NCBI RefSeq assembly: GCF_006381105.1
Contig: NZ_VDET01000016.1
Span: 1 to 64,000 of the forward strand
From: Flavicella sediminum
GTDB taxonomy: Bacteria > Bacteroidota > Bacteroidia > Flavobacteriales > Flavobacteriaceae
Reading direction: 5' to 3'
Length of the DNA stretch: 64,000 bases
Shown here: positions 1 through 8,368 of the stretch, one piece after another
Layout of the letters: each line of letters starts with the position of its first letter
How positions within the stretch are numbered: position 1 is the first letter of the stretch
The notes under the pieces: generated by a model
Seen by the model: the letters and a program-made list of their open reading frames with translations, nothing else
Databases searched by the model: none
What the model was told of the DNA's origin: nothing
Translations under genes and position numbers: made by a program

Positions 1-92
1 AATCTGGAACTCCTGCTCAATTGATGGAAAAATACGGATTAAACGATAAAGCAATTGTTGCTGCTGTTCAAAAAGTAATTGCAAGAAAATAA
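1..92 (+). CDS. Transketolase C-terminal subunit, 3' end (partial)
   Basis: Only the last 29 codons are present; the reading frame starts at base 3 and stops at 90-92. The peptide contains GTPAQLMEKYGLN followed by an Ala/Val-rich helix ending in ARK, which resembles the C-terminus of the split or complete transketolases common in Bacteroidota (pentose phosphate pathway, TPP-dependent ketol transfer). The match rests on a short tail from memory, so the identity is probable rather than certain. The next gene starts 34 bases downstream. Confidence 0.6.
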   Translation, partial: SGTPAQLMEKYGLNDKAIVAAVQKVIARK

Positions 93-96
93 TTTT

Positions 97-104
97 TATA
101 TTTA
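97..104 (+). promoter_or_regulatory. Candidate -7 box upstream of the PorT-like gene
   Basis: TATATTTA lies 22 bases before the ATG of the outer-membrane protein gene and differs from the Bacteroidota TAnnTTTG consensus only in its last base. No convincing -33 TTG is present at the right distance, so this is weak. Confidence 0.3.
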
Positions 105-126
105 CCGAAACTAAAATTAATTTATT

Positions 127-819
127 ATGAAAAAAATAATTTTTTCGATTGCACTAGCTGTTGCAGCAATCCAATTTACCAACGCACAAATTAGCTTTGG
201 TGTTAAAGGAGGTATGAATATTGATTTAAACAGTGAAGCTTCTAAATATGTTGAAGTTCCTTCTGGTTTTTCTTTAAATACAGAAAAAAGTAGCGGTTAC
301 AATTTTGGAGCATGGTTACGCGTAAAAGTGCCTGTGGTTGGTTTGTATGTACGCCCTGAAATAAACTATACAAGTTTATCTACAGATTACAGCATTGGAT
401 ACCCAGAATTCACCTACCAAGGAAATACAATTCCTGAAGGAGTTGCGAACTCTTCGTATGAAATCAATAAAATTGATGTGCCAGTTTTATTAGGACTTAA
501 ATTTTTAAAATTCGGAAATATATTTCTTGGACCTAACTTCCAATATTTATTAAAGTCGAAAGCAACAAATTCTATTGCTGCTATTAGCTACAGTGAAACT
601 GACGATACAATCGATCAAGAAATTTCTGTAGGTGCCGTTATCGGTGTTGGTGTTGAAGTATGGAAATTAGGACTTGATGTTCGTTTTGAAACAGGCTTTA
701 ACTATCCGAAAGAAAACTTAAGTGGTTTGTCTGACGAAGAAGCTATCCTTGCTATTGGTGAAGCTTTGGGAAGTCAAAAACCAAATCAAATTATTATTGG
801 ACTTTCTTATAAGTTCTAA
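127..819 (+). CDS. PorT-like outer-membrane beta-barrel protein
   Basis: This 230-residue protein has a classical Sec signal peptide (KKIIFSIALAVAAIQF, cleavage probably after NAQ) followed by alternating hydrophobic/polar strands typical of the small eight-stranded barrels of the PorT/OMP_b-brl_2 group. It starts the mature region with a glycine-rich SFGVKGGMN strand and ends in a phenylalanine (GLSYKF), the C-terminal aromatic residue expected of BAM substrates. It is probably located in the outer membrane; no enzymatic function can be read from it. It appears to be a single-gene unit ended by a strong hairpin at 833-873. The family is diverse, so PorT-like describes the fold only, not the type IX secretion component. 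Confidence 0.75.
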   Translation: MKKIIFSIALAVAAIQFTNAQISFGVKGGMNIDLNSEASKYVEVPSGFSLNTEKSSGYNFGAWLRVKVPVVGLYVRPEINYTSLSTDYSIGYPEFTYQGNTIPEGVANSSYEINKIDVPVLLGLKFLKFGNIFLGPNFQYLLKSKATNSIAAISYSETDDTIDQEISVGAVIGVGVEVWKLGLDVRFETGFNYPKENLSGLSDEEAILAIGEALGSQKPNQIIIGLSYKF

Positions 820-832
820 GAATAAATAATCT

Positions 833-873
833 CAAAAAAAAGCTATCAATTTAAATTGATAGCTTTTTTTTTG
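833..873. terminator. Bidirectional rho-independent terminator
   Basis: A perfect inverted repeat (AAGCTATCAATTT / AAATTGATAGCTT) is flanked by an A-run on the left and a T-run on the right. It lies between two convergent genes, the barrel gene (+) and the CDVCSCG protein (-), and can serve both. Confidence 0.9.
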
Positions 874-886
874 CTTTTAACTAAGC

Positions 887-1801
887 TTAAAATCGCCAAT
901 AAGTATACAGTGAAACTCCTTGTTGAAAATGAACTTCCTTCTCTATCAAATTCTGTTTTAAAGGAAGCTGAGAATTGATACCTATAATCATTTTTTCAGT
1001 TTGAAATTGCAAACCGATAGTTGCATTGCTCATAAATCCTGAGGTACGCTCATCTTTTATATTGTATTGTTCTGTAGCCGCAAAAGAATCATAATTAATG
1101 CCTGCCAAAGGCGCCAAAATAAAGCGGTCATTCAAAGAAAAGGCATAAGAAACTCCCAAATTTAATTGGGTTTGATTTCCGAATTTAAAAGTTGCTTCAT
1201 TTTTATTCTTTACAAAATAAACAGCACCAAAATTCAAAGAAAAATCTTTGATAGTATATTCATATTGTACCGGAAATATAACATCCCAACTTCCTGTTCC
1301 CAATTGTGTAGCCGAAGTATTATTAGCCGAAGTGCTATTTTCATTAAACCTACCTGTAGGCATTTTTAAGCCTGCTCCTATTCTTAATTTATGTGCACTT
1401 TCATTTGCTAAAACACTGTACAAGCCATATACACTCATATCTCCCAAACCACTATTGTCAATCGCTTCATGACTAGAATTTCTTCTATAATTAAATCGAT
1501 ACGGCACCATGGCATTTATCCGTATGCGTTCTGAAATTTGGTATTGTCCGGTTATAGCGATTGAATTGATATAATCATTCCCTTCAGGACTATTGGTACT
1601 AATTCCTTCCTTAAACACAAAATGCATATAATTGTAAGATAGTCCGAGAAAACTACCACTAATTCCATTGGCAAAACTACTACTGCTTGAAGAGCCACAA
1701 CTGCATACATCGCAGGCAAATATTTGGTTACTTGTAAATAACACAAGTAAAAGTAGTGCGCACTTATTCTGAAAAACGGCTGTCGTTGATAAACGTTTCA
1801 T
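887..1801 (-). CDS. MbnP-associated outer-membrane protein with N-terminal CDVCSCG motif
   Basis: This 304-residue protein has a hydrophobic signal segment (residues 14-29). The mature region starts at or near a cysteine cluster, CDVCSCG, followed by a serine tract and a long beta-strand region ending in WRF, as in outer-membrane barrels. It is the last gene of the three-gene MbnP-MbnH unit and its ATG lies 38 bases inside the end of the MbnH gene, which suggests translational coupling. The Cys-x2-Cys-x-Cys cap could bind copper or be lipidated; neither is proven. The strand pattern resembles the transporter-annotated barrels that often accompany MbnP in Bacteroidota. The exact substrate is unknown; copper handling is inferred from the neighbours only. 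Confidence 0.65.
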   Translation of the reverse strand: MKRLSTTAVFQNKCALLLLVLFTSNQIFACDVCSCGSSSSSSFANGISGSFLGLSYNYMHFVFKEGISTNSPEGNDYINSIAITGQYQISERIRINAMVPYRFNYRRNSSHEAIDNSGLGDMSVYGLYSVLANESAHKLRIGAGLKMPTGRFNENSTSANNTSATQLGTGSWDVIFPVQYEYTIKDFSLNFGAVYFVKNKNEATFKFGNQTQLNLGVSYAFSLNDRFILAPLAGINYDSFAATEQYNIKDERTSGFMSNATIGLQFQTEKMIIGINSQLPLKQNLIEKEVHFQQGVSLYTYWRF

Positions 1802-2831
1802 CTGTTAATGATTTTAAAAAATATTTTAATTCTGTTTTATCTGTTTCCGACAATGGTATTCCTAAGACTTCGCCATTTTTTAAAGTAGGGTCCAAGGTTG
1901 CCATTTCTACAACTCCCGAATTGTAGTGCTCAAAAACCGCATCTAAATCAGCCAATCTACCATCATGCATATAAGGATAAGTAATCCATACATTTCGCAA
2001 ACTAGGCACTTTAAACTTGTAATAATCGCTGCTGTTTACACCATTATCTTCATCATTCACTCTACCTCTTCCCAATTCATCGGGAAACTTAGAATTGACC
2101 CCCAAACCATTATTCCTAAAACTTTGATCGGTAAACAATTCTCCGGCATGACAACTGGCACATTTTTCGTTAAACACTGCCAATCCTTTTTTTTCTTCTT
2201 CGGAATAGGGAACTTCCATTGCTTCTCCTCGTACATATTGATCGTAACGAGAATTTGAAGAAACCAGCGCATTCATAAATTGTGACAAAGCTTGCGTTAA
2301 GGTTCTTAAGTTTACAATATGACTTTCCGAATCTGTTTTTACAAAACTTTTCTTGAAATCAGAAACATAACTGGCATCTGCTTGTAATTTTCCCAAAACA
2401 TTGCTCACTGTTTCTTTCATTTCCAAAGGAGACTCTATAGGAACTAAAGGCTGTAAGTCTAAATGACGAATTGCACCATCCCAGGTAAAATCATTCATAA
2501 AAGCCAAATTCTGAATAGGCTGTGTATTCCTTGTTCCTTCGGTACCACCAACACCCGCACTTAAATCGTGACCGTGATGTGTAAATGCTTGTGCTTGGTT
2601 GTGACAAAAACCGCAAGAAATGCTATTATCCGCAGATAGTCGTCCTTCATAAAATAATCGTTTGCCTAATTCAAATTTTTCTTGGGTAAATTCATTCACA
2701 GAAAAATCGTAGGTAGGTTCAGGAAAATTTATGGGTTTTTCAAATTTAATATAGGAGCCTTCTATACCTTCATTCACACAGGAAGAAACTATAGAAAGGC
2801 CTATACTAAGCATTATAAGTTGCTTGAACAT
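1764..2831 (-). CDS. MbnH-like di-heme cytochrome c peroxidase family lipoprotein
   Basis: This 355-residue protein has a lipobox with the lipidated Cys at residue 18 (VSSC), so it is probably a membrane-anchored periplasmic lipoprotein. Two CxxCH heme c sites are visible, CGFCH (73-77) and CASCH (224-228), in the spacing of the MauG/CcpA bacterial di-heme peroxidase fold. A later PYMHDGR stretch is at the usual place for the axial ligand region. In Methylosinus, MbnH partners MbnP and oxidises one of its tryptophans to kynurenine, creating a copper site. Here the gene follows the MbnP gene by 3 bases, which strongly supports the MbnH rather than the peroxide-detoxifying CcpA role. Substrate specificity is inferred from that pairing. 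Confidence 0.85.
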   Translation of the reverse strand: MFKQLIMLSIGLSIVSSCVNEGIEGSYIKFEKPINFPEPTYDFSVNEFTQEKFELGKRLFYEGRLSADNSISCGFCHNQAQAFTHHGHDLSAGVGGTEGTRNTQPIQNLAFMNDFTWDGAIRHLDLQPLVPIESPLEMKETVSNVLGKLQADASYVSDFKKSFVKTDSESHIVNLRTLTQALSQFMNALVSSNSRYDQYVRGEAMEVPYSEEEKKGLAVFNEKCASCHAGELFTDQSFRNNGLGVNSKFPDELGRGRVNDEDNGVNSSDYYKFKVPSLRNVWITYPYMHDGRLADLDAVFEHYNSGVVEMATLDPTLKNGEVLGIPLSETDKTELKYFLKSLTDETFINDSRFSE

Positions 2832-2834
2832 AAT

Positions 2835-3752
2835 TTAATGATCGTGTTCTGTAGTTTCCTCATTCGGATTTGCTGAACCGCATCCCTCATTTTCAGGTAT
2901 ATCAAAAACTGCTGTAGTACCGTGTATATGATCTACAGAAAACATCGTAGCTACATTCGTTGCTACTTTTGGAGATTTATGTGCATCTATAATGATATTA
3001 CCTTCCGAAATATCAATCAGGTTTGTACTGTTAAAAATATTGGCAACGTCTATCTTTAAATGTACTTTCGGAGACGTATTGTCACTTACCAAAATGTCAG
3101 CATCGTTGCTAAAAGCCAAAGTTATTAATTTGCTATTGTCTATTCTGCTTGGTGCATCCGTAACCGATTTATTCGCCGTTCCATGGCCTGTAGAACTACT
3201 CCCATGACTTCCATTATGCACTTTAAAAGTATTGGCTGCATTACCAGCATAAGAGCCTTCATACTTTAAAAATTGATAGCCAGATGTCCAACCCCAATTC
3301 ATTCCAAATTCATTGGCTGCAACCAACATATCTCCTTGTGCTTCTGTCCCTAATTCAAAAACTTCTTCGCTAACTCCGTATCTAAACGAAATTTTGTTGT
3401 ACGTTCCATCAGGTATTCCTGTTAAATATTTATAGTCTGTCGCTTCACAAGAGGCATCTATTATATGAAAACTTTCCTGAGTTGGCACTGTATAGTCAGC
3501 AGTTCCATTACTTCCGTAAAAAGTAATATCTGTAATCATGTATTTTAAAGCGGTAATATTTAATACACCGTTGTTTGCGCTTGTATAATCGTGATTTAAA
3601 TTAAAGTCATGATCGCTGAAAACATTTTCAAACTGAATATAAGCATCCACTTTGTTTTCAGACACCTGCTCATCTGCATCATCATTATCGTTACAAGAAA
3701 TTAAGTTTAGGGCAGCAAAAGCTGCTAAAAGGTAAAATTTAAAATTTTTCAT
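2835..3752 (-). CDS. MbnP family copper-binding lipoprotein
   Basis: This 305-residue secreted lipoprotein has a lipobox Cys at residue 20 (LISC) followed by an Asp/Asn/Glu-rich linker. The body matches the MbnP domain: a strand region with ALKYMITDITFY, the segment IPDGTYNKISFRYGV, and the signature around MNWGWTSGYQFLKYEG (151-166). In characterised MbnP a tryptophan is converted to kynurenine by MbnH; W153 and W155 are the obvious candidates here. A histidine-rich loop (residues 179-191, HNGSHG...TGHG) and an EHDH tail add further potential metal ligands. It heads the operon MbnP-MbnH-barrel. The role is probably periplasmic copper binding; which tryptophan is modified is inference. Confidence 0.85.
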   Translation of the reverse strand: MKNFKFYLLAAFAALNLISCNDNDDADEQVSENKVDAYIQFENVFSDHDFNLNHDYTSANNGVLNITALKYMITDITFYGSNGTADYTVPTQESFHIIDASCEATDYKYLTGIPDGTYNKISFRYGVSEEVFELGTEAQGDMLVAANEFGMNWGWTSGYQFLKYEGSYAGNAANTFKVHNGSHGSSSTGHGTANKSVTDAPSRIDNSKLITLAFSNDADILVSDNTSPKVHLKIDVANIFNSTNLIDISEGNIIIDAHKSPKVATNVATMFSVDHIHGTTAVFDIPENEGCGSANPNEETTEHDH

Positions 3753-3786
3753 TTTTATGTTGTGTAATTTTTAATATAAAATAGAG

Positions 3787-3800
3787 GGTTATGCATAGCC
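3787..3800. promoter_or_regulatory. Near-palindrome upstream of the MbnP operon
   Basis: GGTTATGCATAGCC is a 14-base inverted repeat with one G-T mismatch pair, centred on a perfect TATGCATA. It lies 35-48 bases before the MbnP start codon, where an operator could overlap a promoter. No regulator gene lies nearby, and a single copy gives little statistical support. Confidence 0.25.
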
Positions 3801-3857
3801 ATTACTTAAAATGAATATGTATAAAACAGGCGTTTTTATTGCCTTTTCAATTAAAAA

Positions 3858-4235
3858 TTAAACAATAGGAGGTTTGTCAACCCTAGCACTAACTAAGTAA
3901 TTATAAGTGCCTGCATACTCCTTATAAGAATCGAGAACCTCTATAAAGTTCAATGGCTTATAAGTATCTGTAATTTCATAATAATACACCGGAAAGAAAG
4001 CAATGACACTGACCGAAGTTGCATCTTGATTATCTGTATTTTCAGATAAAACACTTAGTTCTTTTGCTAAATGGCATTTACCATTACATTGCAATTCGGG
4101 TTTGTCTTTATTAACACAATACTTCTCTATAATTTCACTTAAATGAGTTTCATAGTACATCAAATAGCCCGCAAAATATGCCGGCCTAACAGAAAGAACT
4201 GTCAATAAAATTATGACTATAAATTTTTTAAACAT
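3858..4235 (-). CDS. Small membrane protein with C-x10-C-x3-C motif (unrecognised family)
   Basis: This 125-residue protein begins with one hydrophobic segment (residues 4-25) and continues with a short extracytoplasmic domain. The conspicuous part is EKYCVNKDKPELQCNGKCHL (residues 37-56), giving three cysteines and a histidine in a compact arrangement, and the protein ends in KPPIV. I recall similar short Bacteroidota proteins with a CNGKC core but no assigned function. It sits between hisIE (29 bases upstream) and the MbnP operon (105 bases downstream), all on the same strand with no terminator visible between them. A metal or heme delivery role with MbnP/MbnH is possible but rests on position and cysteines alone. 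Confidence 0.6.
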   Translation of the reverse strand: MFKKFIVIILLTVLSVRPAYFAGYLMYYETHLSEIIEKYCVNKDKPELQCNGKCHLAKELSVLSENTDNQDATSVSVIAFFPVYYYEITDTYKPLNFIEVLDSYKEYAGTYNYLVSARVDKPPIV

Positions 4236-4264
4236 GAAATTTTTAAACTAACGAAGTATCGCTT

Positions 4265-4861
4265 TTATTTATGTCTTCCTTTCAATTCGTTTTCAATATC
4301 TTTTAAAGTAAAGCCTTTTGCTTGTAATAACATCAAGTAATGAAATAACAAATCTGCAGATTCATACAAGAACAATTCGTCGTTATTATCCATCGCTTCA
4401 ATCACTGTTTCTACAGCTTCTTCCCCTACTTTTTGTGCTACCTTATTGATTCCTTTAGCAAATAAACTCGCCACATACGACTTCTTTGTATCCTTGTTGG
4501 CAACCCTTTCCGTAATTACATCTTCCAAGGTAGAAAAGAAACCATAAGAAGAAACATTTTCCTCTTTCCAACAAGTATCTGCACCAGTATGACACGTTGG
4601 TCCCGCTGGGTTTACTTTGATCAATAAAGAATCATCATCACAATCATTTGCAATGCTTACCAATTCCAAAAAGTTTCCACTTTCTTCACCTTTCGTCCAC
4701 AAACGGTTTTTACTTCGACTAAAAAAAGTGACTTTACCTGTCTCCATTGTTTTGTCATAAGCATCTTGGTTCATATAGCCCAACATCAAAACATTTTTTG
4801 TTGTTGCATCTTGAATAATTGCAGGAACCAATCCGTTGTCTTTAGAAAAATCTATCTTCAT
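4265..4861 (-). CDS. hisIE: HisIE: phosphoribosyl-AMP cyclohydrolase / phosphoribosyl-ATP pyrophosphatase
   Basis: This 198-residue bifunctional enzyme carries out the second and third steps of histidine biosynthesis. The N-terminal HisI domain (about 1-110) shows LGYMNQDA, FFSRSKNRLWTKGEESGN, and the metal-binding DCDDD and CHTGADTCW motifs. The C-terminal HisE domain (about 112-198) shows KKSYVASLFAKGINKVAQKVGEEAVE and the LLFHYLMLL helix typical of the all-alpha pyrophosphatase. The HisI-HisE fusion is the usual arrangement in Bacteroidota. It is the last gene of the his operon, 60 bases after hisF. The spacer to hisF is AT-rich and lacks the AGCTAA repeats found in other his spacers. Confidence 0.95.
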   Translation of the reverse strand: MKIDFSKDNGLVPAIIQDATTKNVLMLGYMNQDAYDKTMETGKVTFFSRSKNRLWTKGEESGNFLELVSIANDCDDDSLLIKVNPAGPTCHTGADTCWKEENVSSYGFFSTLEDVITERVANKDTKKSYVASLFAKGINKVAQKVGEEAVETVIEAMDNNDELFLYESADLLFHYLMLLQAKGFTLKDIENELKGRHK

Positions 4862-4921
4862 TGTGTTTATTTTTGAAAGTGCAAATATAGGATTATCTTA
4901 TATTTATTAGCACAATTGACC

Positions 4922-5677
4922 TTATATTCTTATTGTAATTCCTTGCTTTTTCAATTCCTTTTTTAAATCTTGTATGTCAATTTCTTTGAAATGAAATACA
5001 CTAGCTGCTAATGCTGCATCTGCTTTCCCTTTGATAAAAGTATCTGCAAAATGTTGCATATTTCCAGCACCACCAGAAGCAATGATCGGAATATTTACCA
5101 ATTCCGATAAAATTTCCAAAGCTTCATTGGCAAAACCATCTTTGGTACCGTCGTGGTCCATAGACGTAAACAAGATTTCTCCTGCACCTCTTTCTTCAAC
5201 TTCTTGCGCCCATTCAAATAAATTCAGTTCAGTTGGAACTTTTCCTCCTACCAAATGTACAATCCAATCTCCATCAATTTGTTTGGCATCTATAGCCACT
5301 GTAATACATTGTGCGCCAAATTTAGCAGAAGCATCATTGATCAATTGTGGATTTTTAACTGCTGAAGAATTGATAGAAATTTTATCAGCCCCCGCATGTA
5401 GCAAGTCGTCAATATCTTCAATAGAAGAAATTCCACCCCCAACGGTAAACGGAATATCAATAGCCGCAGCCACACGCATCACCATATCATGTAAGGTTCT
5501 CCGTTTTTCTTCTGTTGCCGAAATATCTAAAAACACCAATTCATCGGCACCCGTATCAGCGTAAATTTTTGCCAATTCCACAGGATCACCAGCATCTCTT
5601 AAATCGACGAAATTTACACCTTTAACGGTTCTTCCGTCTTTTATATCCAAACAAGGAACTATTCTTTTTGTTAACAT
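4922..5677 (-). CDS. hisF: HisF: imidazole glycerol phosphate synthase, cyclase subunit
   Basis: This 251-residue TIM barrel matches the usual HisF length. It starts [20 protein letters not shown] with the catalytic Asp11, and has the second acid in [12 protein letters not shown] near residue 130. Phosphate-binding loops FTVGGGIS and IIASGGAGN are intact. HisF uses ammonia from HisH to close the imidazole ring, giving imidazole glycerol phosphate and AICAR. It follows hisA in the operon after a 65-base repeat-rich spacer. Nothing in the sequence suggests loss of function. Confidence 0.97.
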   Translation of the reverse strand: MLTKRIVPCLDIKDGRTVKGVNFVDLRDAGDPVELAKIYADTGADELVFLDISATEEKRRTLHDMVMRVAAAIDIPFTVGGGISSIEDIDDLLHAGADKISINSSAVKNPQLINDASAKFGAQCITVAIDAKQIDGDWIVHLVGGKVPTELNLFEWAQEVEERGAGEILFTSMDHDGTKDGFANEALEILSELVNIPIIASGGAGNMQHFADTFIKGKADAALAASVFHFKEIDIQDLKKELKKQGITIRI

Positions 5678-5742
5678 TATTTTTGGCTTTTGGCCATTGG
5701 CTATAGGCTTTTAGCAAAGAGCTAACTGCAAATAGCTAAAAG
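5678..5742. repeat. Repeat-rich hisA-hisF spacer (AGCTAA/TTAGC family)
   Basis: The spacer is made almost entirely of variants of the words GGCTTTTGGC, GGCTTTTAGC, GAGCTAAC and TAGCTAAAAGCTAA. TTTTAGC and GCTAAAA can pair to form a hairpin in the his mRNA. Related words recur in the hisH-hisA, hisB-hisH and hisC-hisB spacers, but not in the other intergenic regions I read. Confidence 0.7.
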
Positions 5743-6468
5743 CTAATTTTTAATTATATAGTTTTCTAATTGTTTCAAACTGATTTTATTTTCATAAATC
5801 GCTTTTCCCACAATAGTACCTTCACAGCCTAAAGCAGCTAATTTTGGTAGCTCATCAAAAGTTGAAATACCACCACTGGCAATTAATTTAACGCCTGGTA
5901 GTTGCTTCAACATTTTTTCATACAAGTCGAAAGAAGGACCTTCTAGCATTCCATCTTTGGCAATATCTGTACAAATAACATAAGAAACACCATCCTTCAT
6001 ATAGGCTTGTACAAAAGGAATCAAATCTTCATCCGATTCTTCTAACCAACCACTAATCGCAATTTTTTCGTTGTTTGCATCAGCACCCAAAATAATTTTA
6101 TCCGCACCAAATTTTGTCAGCCAACTTTTAAAAACTTCAGGATTTTTAACCGCTATACTTCCACCTGTAATTTGTCCTGCTCCAGATTCAAAAGCAATAC
6201 GTAAATCTTCATCTGTTTTCAATCCACCCCCAAAATCAATTTTTAAACTTGTTTTTGTGGCAATTTCTTCCAGTACTTTATGATTGACAATATGACTTGC
6301 TTTAGCACCGTCTAAATCTACTAAATGTAAATGTTCTATTCCGTGTGCTTCATATTGCTTCGCCATTTCTAGAGGATGTTCTCCATAAATTTTTTTCGTG
6401 TTGTAATCTCCTTTTGAAAGACGTACACATTTTCCGTCTATGATATCTATTGCTGGTATTATTCTCAT
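5743..6468 (-). CDS. hisA: HisA: ProFAR isomerase
   Basis: This enzyme isomerises ProFAR to PRFAR by an Amadori rearrangement on a TIM barrel. I chose the ATG at 6468 ([20 protein letters not shown], 241 residues) because it gives the usual HisA length and places catalytic Asp8 in AIDI; an in-frame ATG 33 bases upstream lies in the repeat-rich spacer. Further motifs are [18 protein letters not shown] and LIASGGIS. The second catalytic acid is probably the Asp of CTDIAKDGM. It sits between hisH and hisF on the same strand. Confidence 0.96.
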   Translation of the reverse strand: MRIIPAIDIIDGKCVRLSKGDYNTKKIYGEHPLEMAKQYEAHGIEHLHLVDLDGAKASHIVNHKVLEEIATKTSLKIDFGGGLKTDEDLRIAFESGAGQITGGSIAVKNPEVFKSWLTKFGADKIILGADANNEKIAISGWLEESDEDLIPFVQAYMKDGVSYVICTDIAKDGMLEGPSFDLYEKMLKQLPGVKLIASGGISTFDELPKLAALGCEGTIVGKAIYENKISLKQLENYIIKN

Positions 6469-6538
6469 TTTTTTAGCTATTCGCGATTGGCCTTTAAGCA
6501 ATTAGCAAACAGCTAAAAGAAAATAACCAAAGGCTTAT
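6469..6538. repeat. Repeat-rich hisH-hisA spacer
   Basis: The spacer contains TTTAGCT and AGCTAAA, and GGCCTTT and AAAGGC, which are inverted with respect to each other and can fold into an imperfect hairpin. The words match those in the neighbouring his spacers (TTAGCAAACAGCTAAAAG) more than any flanking coding sequence. Confidence 0.65.
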
Positions 6539-7120
6539 TTATAATTCTAGAAAATTCTTTAAAATATGTGTTCCTGTTTTACTGCTTTTTTCAGGGTGAA
6601 ACTGGGTTCCATAAAAATTATCTTTTTGCAAAGCTGTAGCGTATTTTAAACCATAGGTTGTTGTAGCGATTGCTTCTTTACAAAGCGGTGCATAAAAACT
6701 ATGAACCAAATACACAAATTCGTTTTCATTCACTCCAGAAAACAAAGCCGATTTCAAATCAGCAATTTGATTCCATCCTATTTGAGGAACTTTTACCTCA
6801 TTGTCGAAACGAAGGACATCAACATCAAAAATACTCAGACCTGTTGTATTTCCTTCGGCACTAGAATGACACATTAACTGCATGCCCAAACAAATTCCTA
6901 AAACGGGTTGTTTCAAAGAAGGTATTAGTGTATCTAACCCAGATTCCTTCAACATTTTCATGGCACTACTTGCCTCTCCAACACCAGGGAAAATTACTTT
7001 ATCGGCTGCTTTTATTTCTTCAATATCATTACTTAAAACAGCTTCATGTCCTAACCTTTGCACTGCAAATTTTATAGATTGAATATTTCCTGCTCCGTAA
7101 TTTATTATAACTATTTTCAT
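6539..7120 (-). CDS. hisH: HisH: imidazole glycerol phosphate synthase, glutaminase subunit
   Basis: This 193-residue class I glutamine amidotransferase supplies ammonia to HisF. The nucleophile elbow GICLGMQLM carries the catalytic Cys near residue 76. The His-Glu pair lies in TQFHPEKSSKTG near the C-terminus. The N-terminus IINYGAGNIQSI and FPGVGEAS loop are standard. Its length matches the family. It lies between hisB and hisA with repeat-rich spacers on both sides. Confidence 0.96.
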   Translation of the reverse strand: MKIVIINYGAGNIQSIKFAVQRLGHEAVLSNDIEEIKAADKVIFPGVGEASSAMKMLKESGLDTLIPSLKQPVLGICLGMQLMCHSSAEGNTTGLSIFDVDVLRFDNEVKVPQIGWNQIADLKSALFSGVNENEFVYLVHSFYAPLCKEAIATTTYGLKYATALQKDNFYGTQFHPEKSSKTGTHILKNFLEL

Positions 7121-7192
7121 TTTTTACTAGTTATTAGCTTTTTGCCTTTTGCTACTAGCTAACAGCTAACATCCAAAAGCCATAAGCTAGTT
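7121..7192. repeat. Repeat-rich hisB-hisH spacer
   Basis: The spacer carries CTAGTTATTAGC, TTTTGCTACTAGC, and the direct copies TAGCTAACAGCTAAC, followed by CCAAAAGCCATAAGCTAG. The two ends are imperfectly inverted and could close a hairpin of most of the spacer. The word TTTTGCTACTAGC is nearly identical to the tandem unit in the hisC-hisB spacer. Confidence 0.7.
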
Positions 7193-8332
7193 TTATAACA
7201 CTCCCTTTGTACTTGGTAAAAACATTTTATTAGCATCGCGTTTTACAGCCATTTTCATTGCTTTTGCAAATGCTTTAAAAATTCCTTCAATTTTATGATG
7301 TTCATTGACGCCTTCCGCCTTAATATTTAAATTACACTTGGCACCATCGGTAAAAGATTTGAATAAGTGGAAAAACATTTCAGTTGGCATATCACCAATC
7401 ATTTCACGTTTGAATTCCGCATCCCATTCTATCCAAGGTCTCCCTCCAAAATCTACCGCTGCTTGCGCCAAACAATCATCCATTGGCAAACAGAAGCCGT
7501 AACGTTCAATTCCCAATTTATTCCCAAGAGTTTTGCTAAATAATTCCCCTAAGGCAATCATGGTATCTTCAATTGTATGGTGTTCATCAACCTCTAAATC
7601 TCCGTCCACTTTTACCGTTAAATCCATAGAACCATGACGTCCTATCTGATCCAACATATGATCAAAAAATTTCACTCCTGTAGAAATATCATTTTGACCC
7701 GAACCATCTAAATTTAATTTGATATAAATTTTAGTTTCATTGGTATTACGAGTAATTTCAGCTGTACGAGATTCTAGTTTTAAAAACTCATAAATAGCTT
7801 TCCATTCTGTAGTTTCGATAGCAATTACGTCGTCCAATTCGGCTCTTTTCACAGACAATTCCTCATCTGCCAAACCATCCACATTGTTAATGTAAATACC
7901 TTTTGCACCAAGATTTTTTGCCAATTCAATATCCGTCAAACGATCTCCAATCACAAAAGAATTTTCTAAATCGTAAGCTTCAGAATTGATGTATTTTGTT
8001 AGCAAACCTGTTCTAGGTTTACGTGTAGGTGCATTTTCGTGAGGAAAGGTTTTATCAATTGCTATATCAGAAAACACAACACCTTCATTTTTAAAAGCTT
8101 CAATCACCTTATTTTGAGCAGGCCAAAAAGTTTCTTCAGGAAAAGAATCCGTACCCAAACCATCTTGGTTGGTAACCATCACCAATTCATAGTCCAATTC
8201 AGCAGCAATTTTACCCATGTATTGAAATACTTTTGGATAAAATTCTAATTTCTCAAGACTATCCAATTGATAATCTATAGGAGGTTCAATGGCTAATGTT
8301 CCATCTCTATCTATAAAAAGTACTTTCTTCAT
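7193..8332 (-). CDS. hisB: HisB: bifunctional histidinol-phosphatase / imidazoleglycerol-phosphate dehydratase
   Basis: This 379-residue fusion covers two steps of histidine synthesis. The N-terminal HAD phosphatase (about 1-165) starts [13 protein letters not shown] with the catalytic DxD and has the later [17 protein letters not shown] motif. The C-terminal dehydratase (about 185-379) shows the manganese-binding [21 protein letters not shown] and [12 protein letters not shown] motifs, plus DFGGRPW. The same fusion occurs in enterobacteria and many Bacteroidota. It is flanked by hisC upstream and hisH downstream. Both halves look intact. Confidence 0.96.
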   Translation of the reverse strand: MKKVLFIDRDGTLAIEPPIDYQLDSLEKLEFYPKVFQYMGKIAAELDYELVMVTNQDGLGTDSFPEETFWPAQNKVIEAFKNEGVVFSDIAIDKTFPHENAPTRKPRTGLLTKYINSEAYDLENSFVIGDRLTDIELAKNLGAKGIYINNVDGLADEELSVKRAELDDVIAIETTEWKAIYEFLKLESRTAEITRNTNETKIYIKLNLDGSGQNDISTGVKFFDHMLDQIGRHGSMDLTVKVDGDLEVDEHHTIEDTMIALGELFSKTLGNKLGIERYGFCLPMDDCLAQAAVDFGGRPWIEWDAEFKREMIGDMPTEMFFHLFKSFTDGAKCNLNIKAEGVNEHHKIEGIFKAFAKAMKMAVKRDANKMFLPSTKGVL

Positions 8333-8340
8333 TTTTTTAT

Positions 8341-8368
8341 GCTTTTGGCTACTAGCTTTTGGCTACTA
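8341..8368. repeat. Tandem 14-bp repeat in the hisC-hisB spacer
   Basis: GCTTTTGGCTACTA occurs twice head to tail (8341-8354 and 8355-8368), followed by GCAT. It is the cleanest example of the word family found in the other his spacers and fills most of the 44-base gap between hisC and hisB. Confidence 0.85.

Noticed and set aside
5031-5564. Long antisense frame within hisF
   Set aside because: A 177-codon frame on the plus strand opposite hisF is explained by codon-bias mirror effects; no start context or family resemblance.
8341-8368. Tandem 14-bp repeat as a CRISPR or integration site
   Set aside because: Only two units without spacers, no cas genes or integrase nearby, and related words occur in other his spacers.
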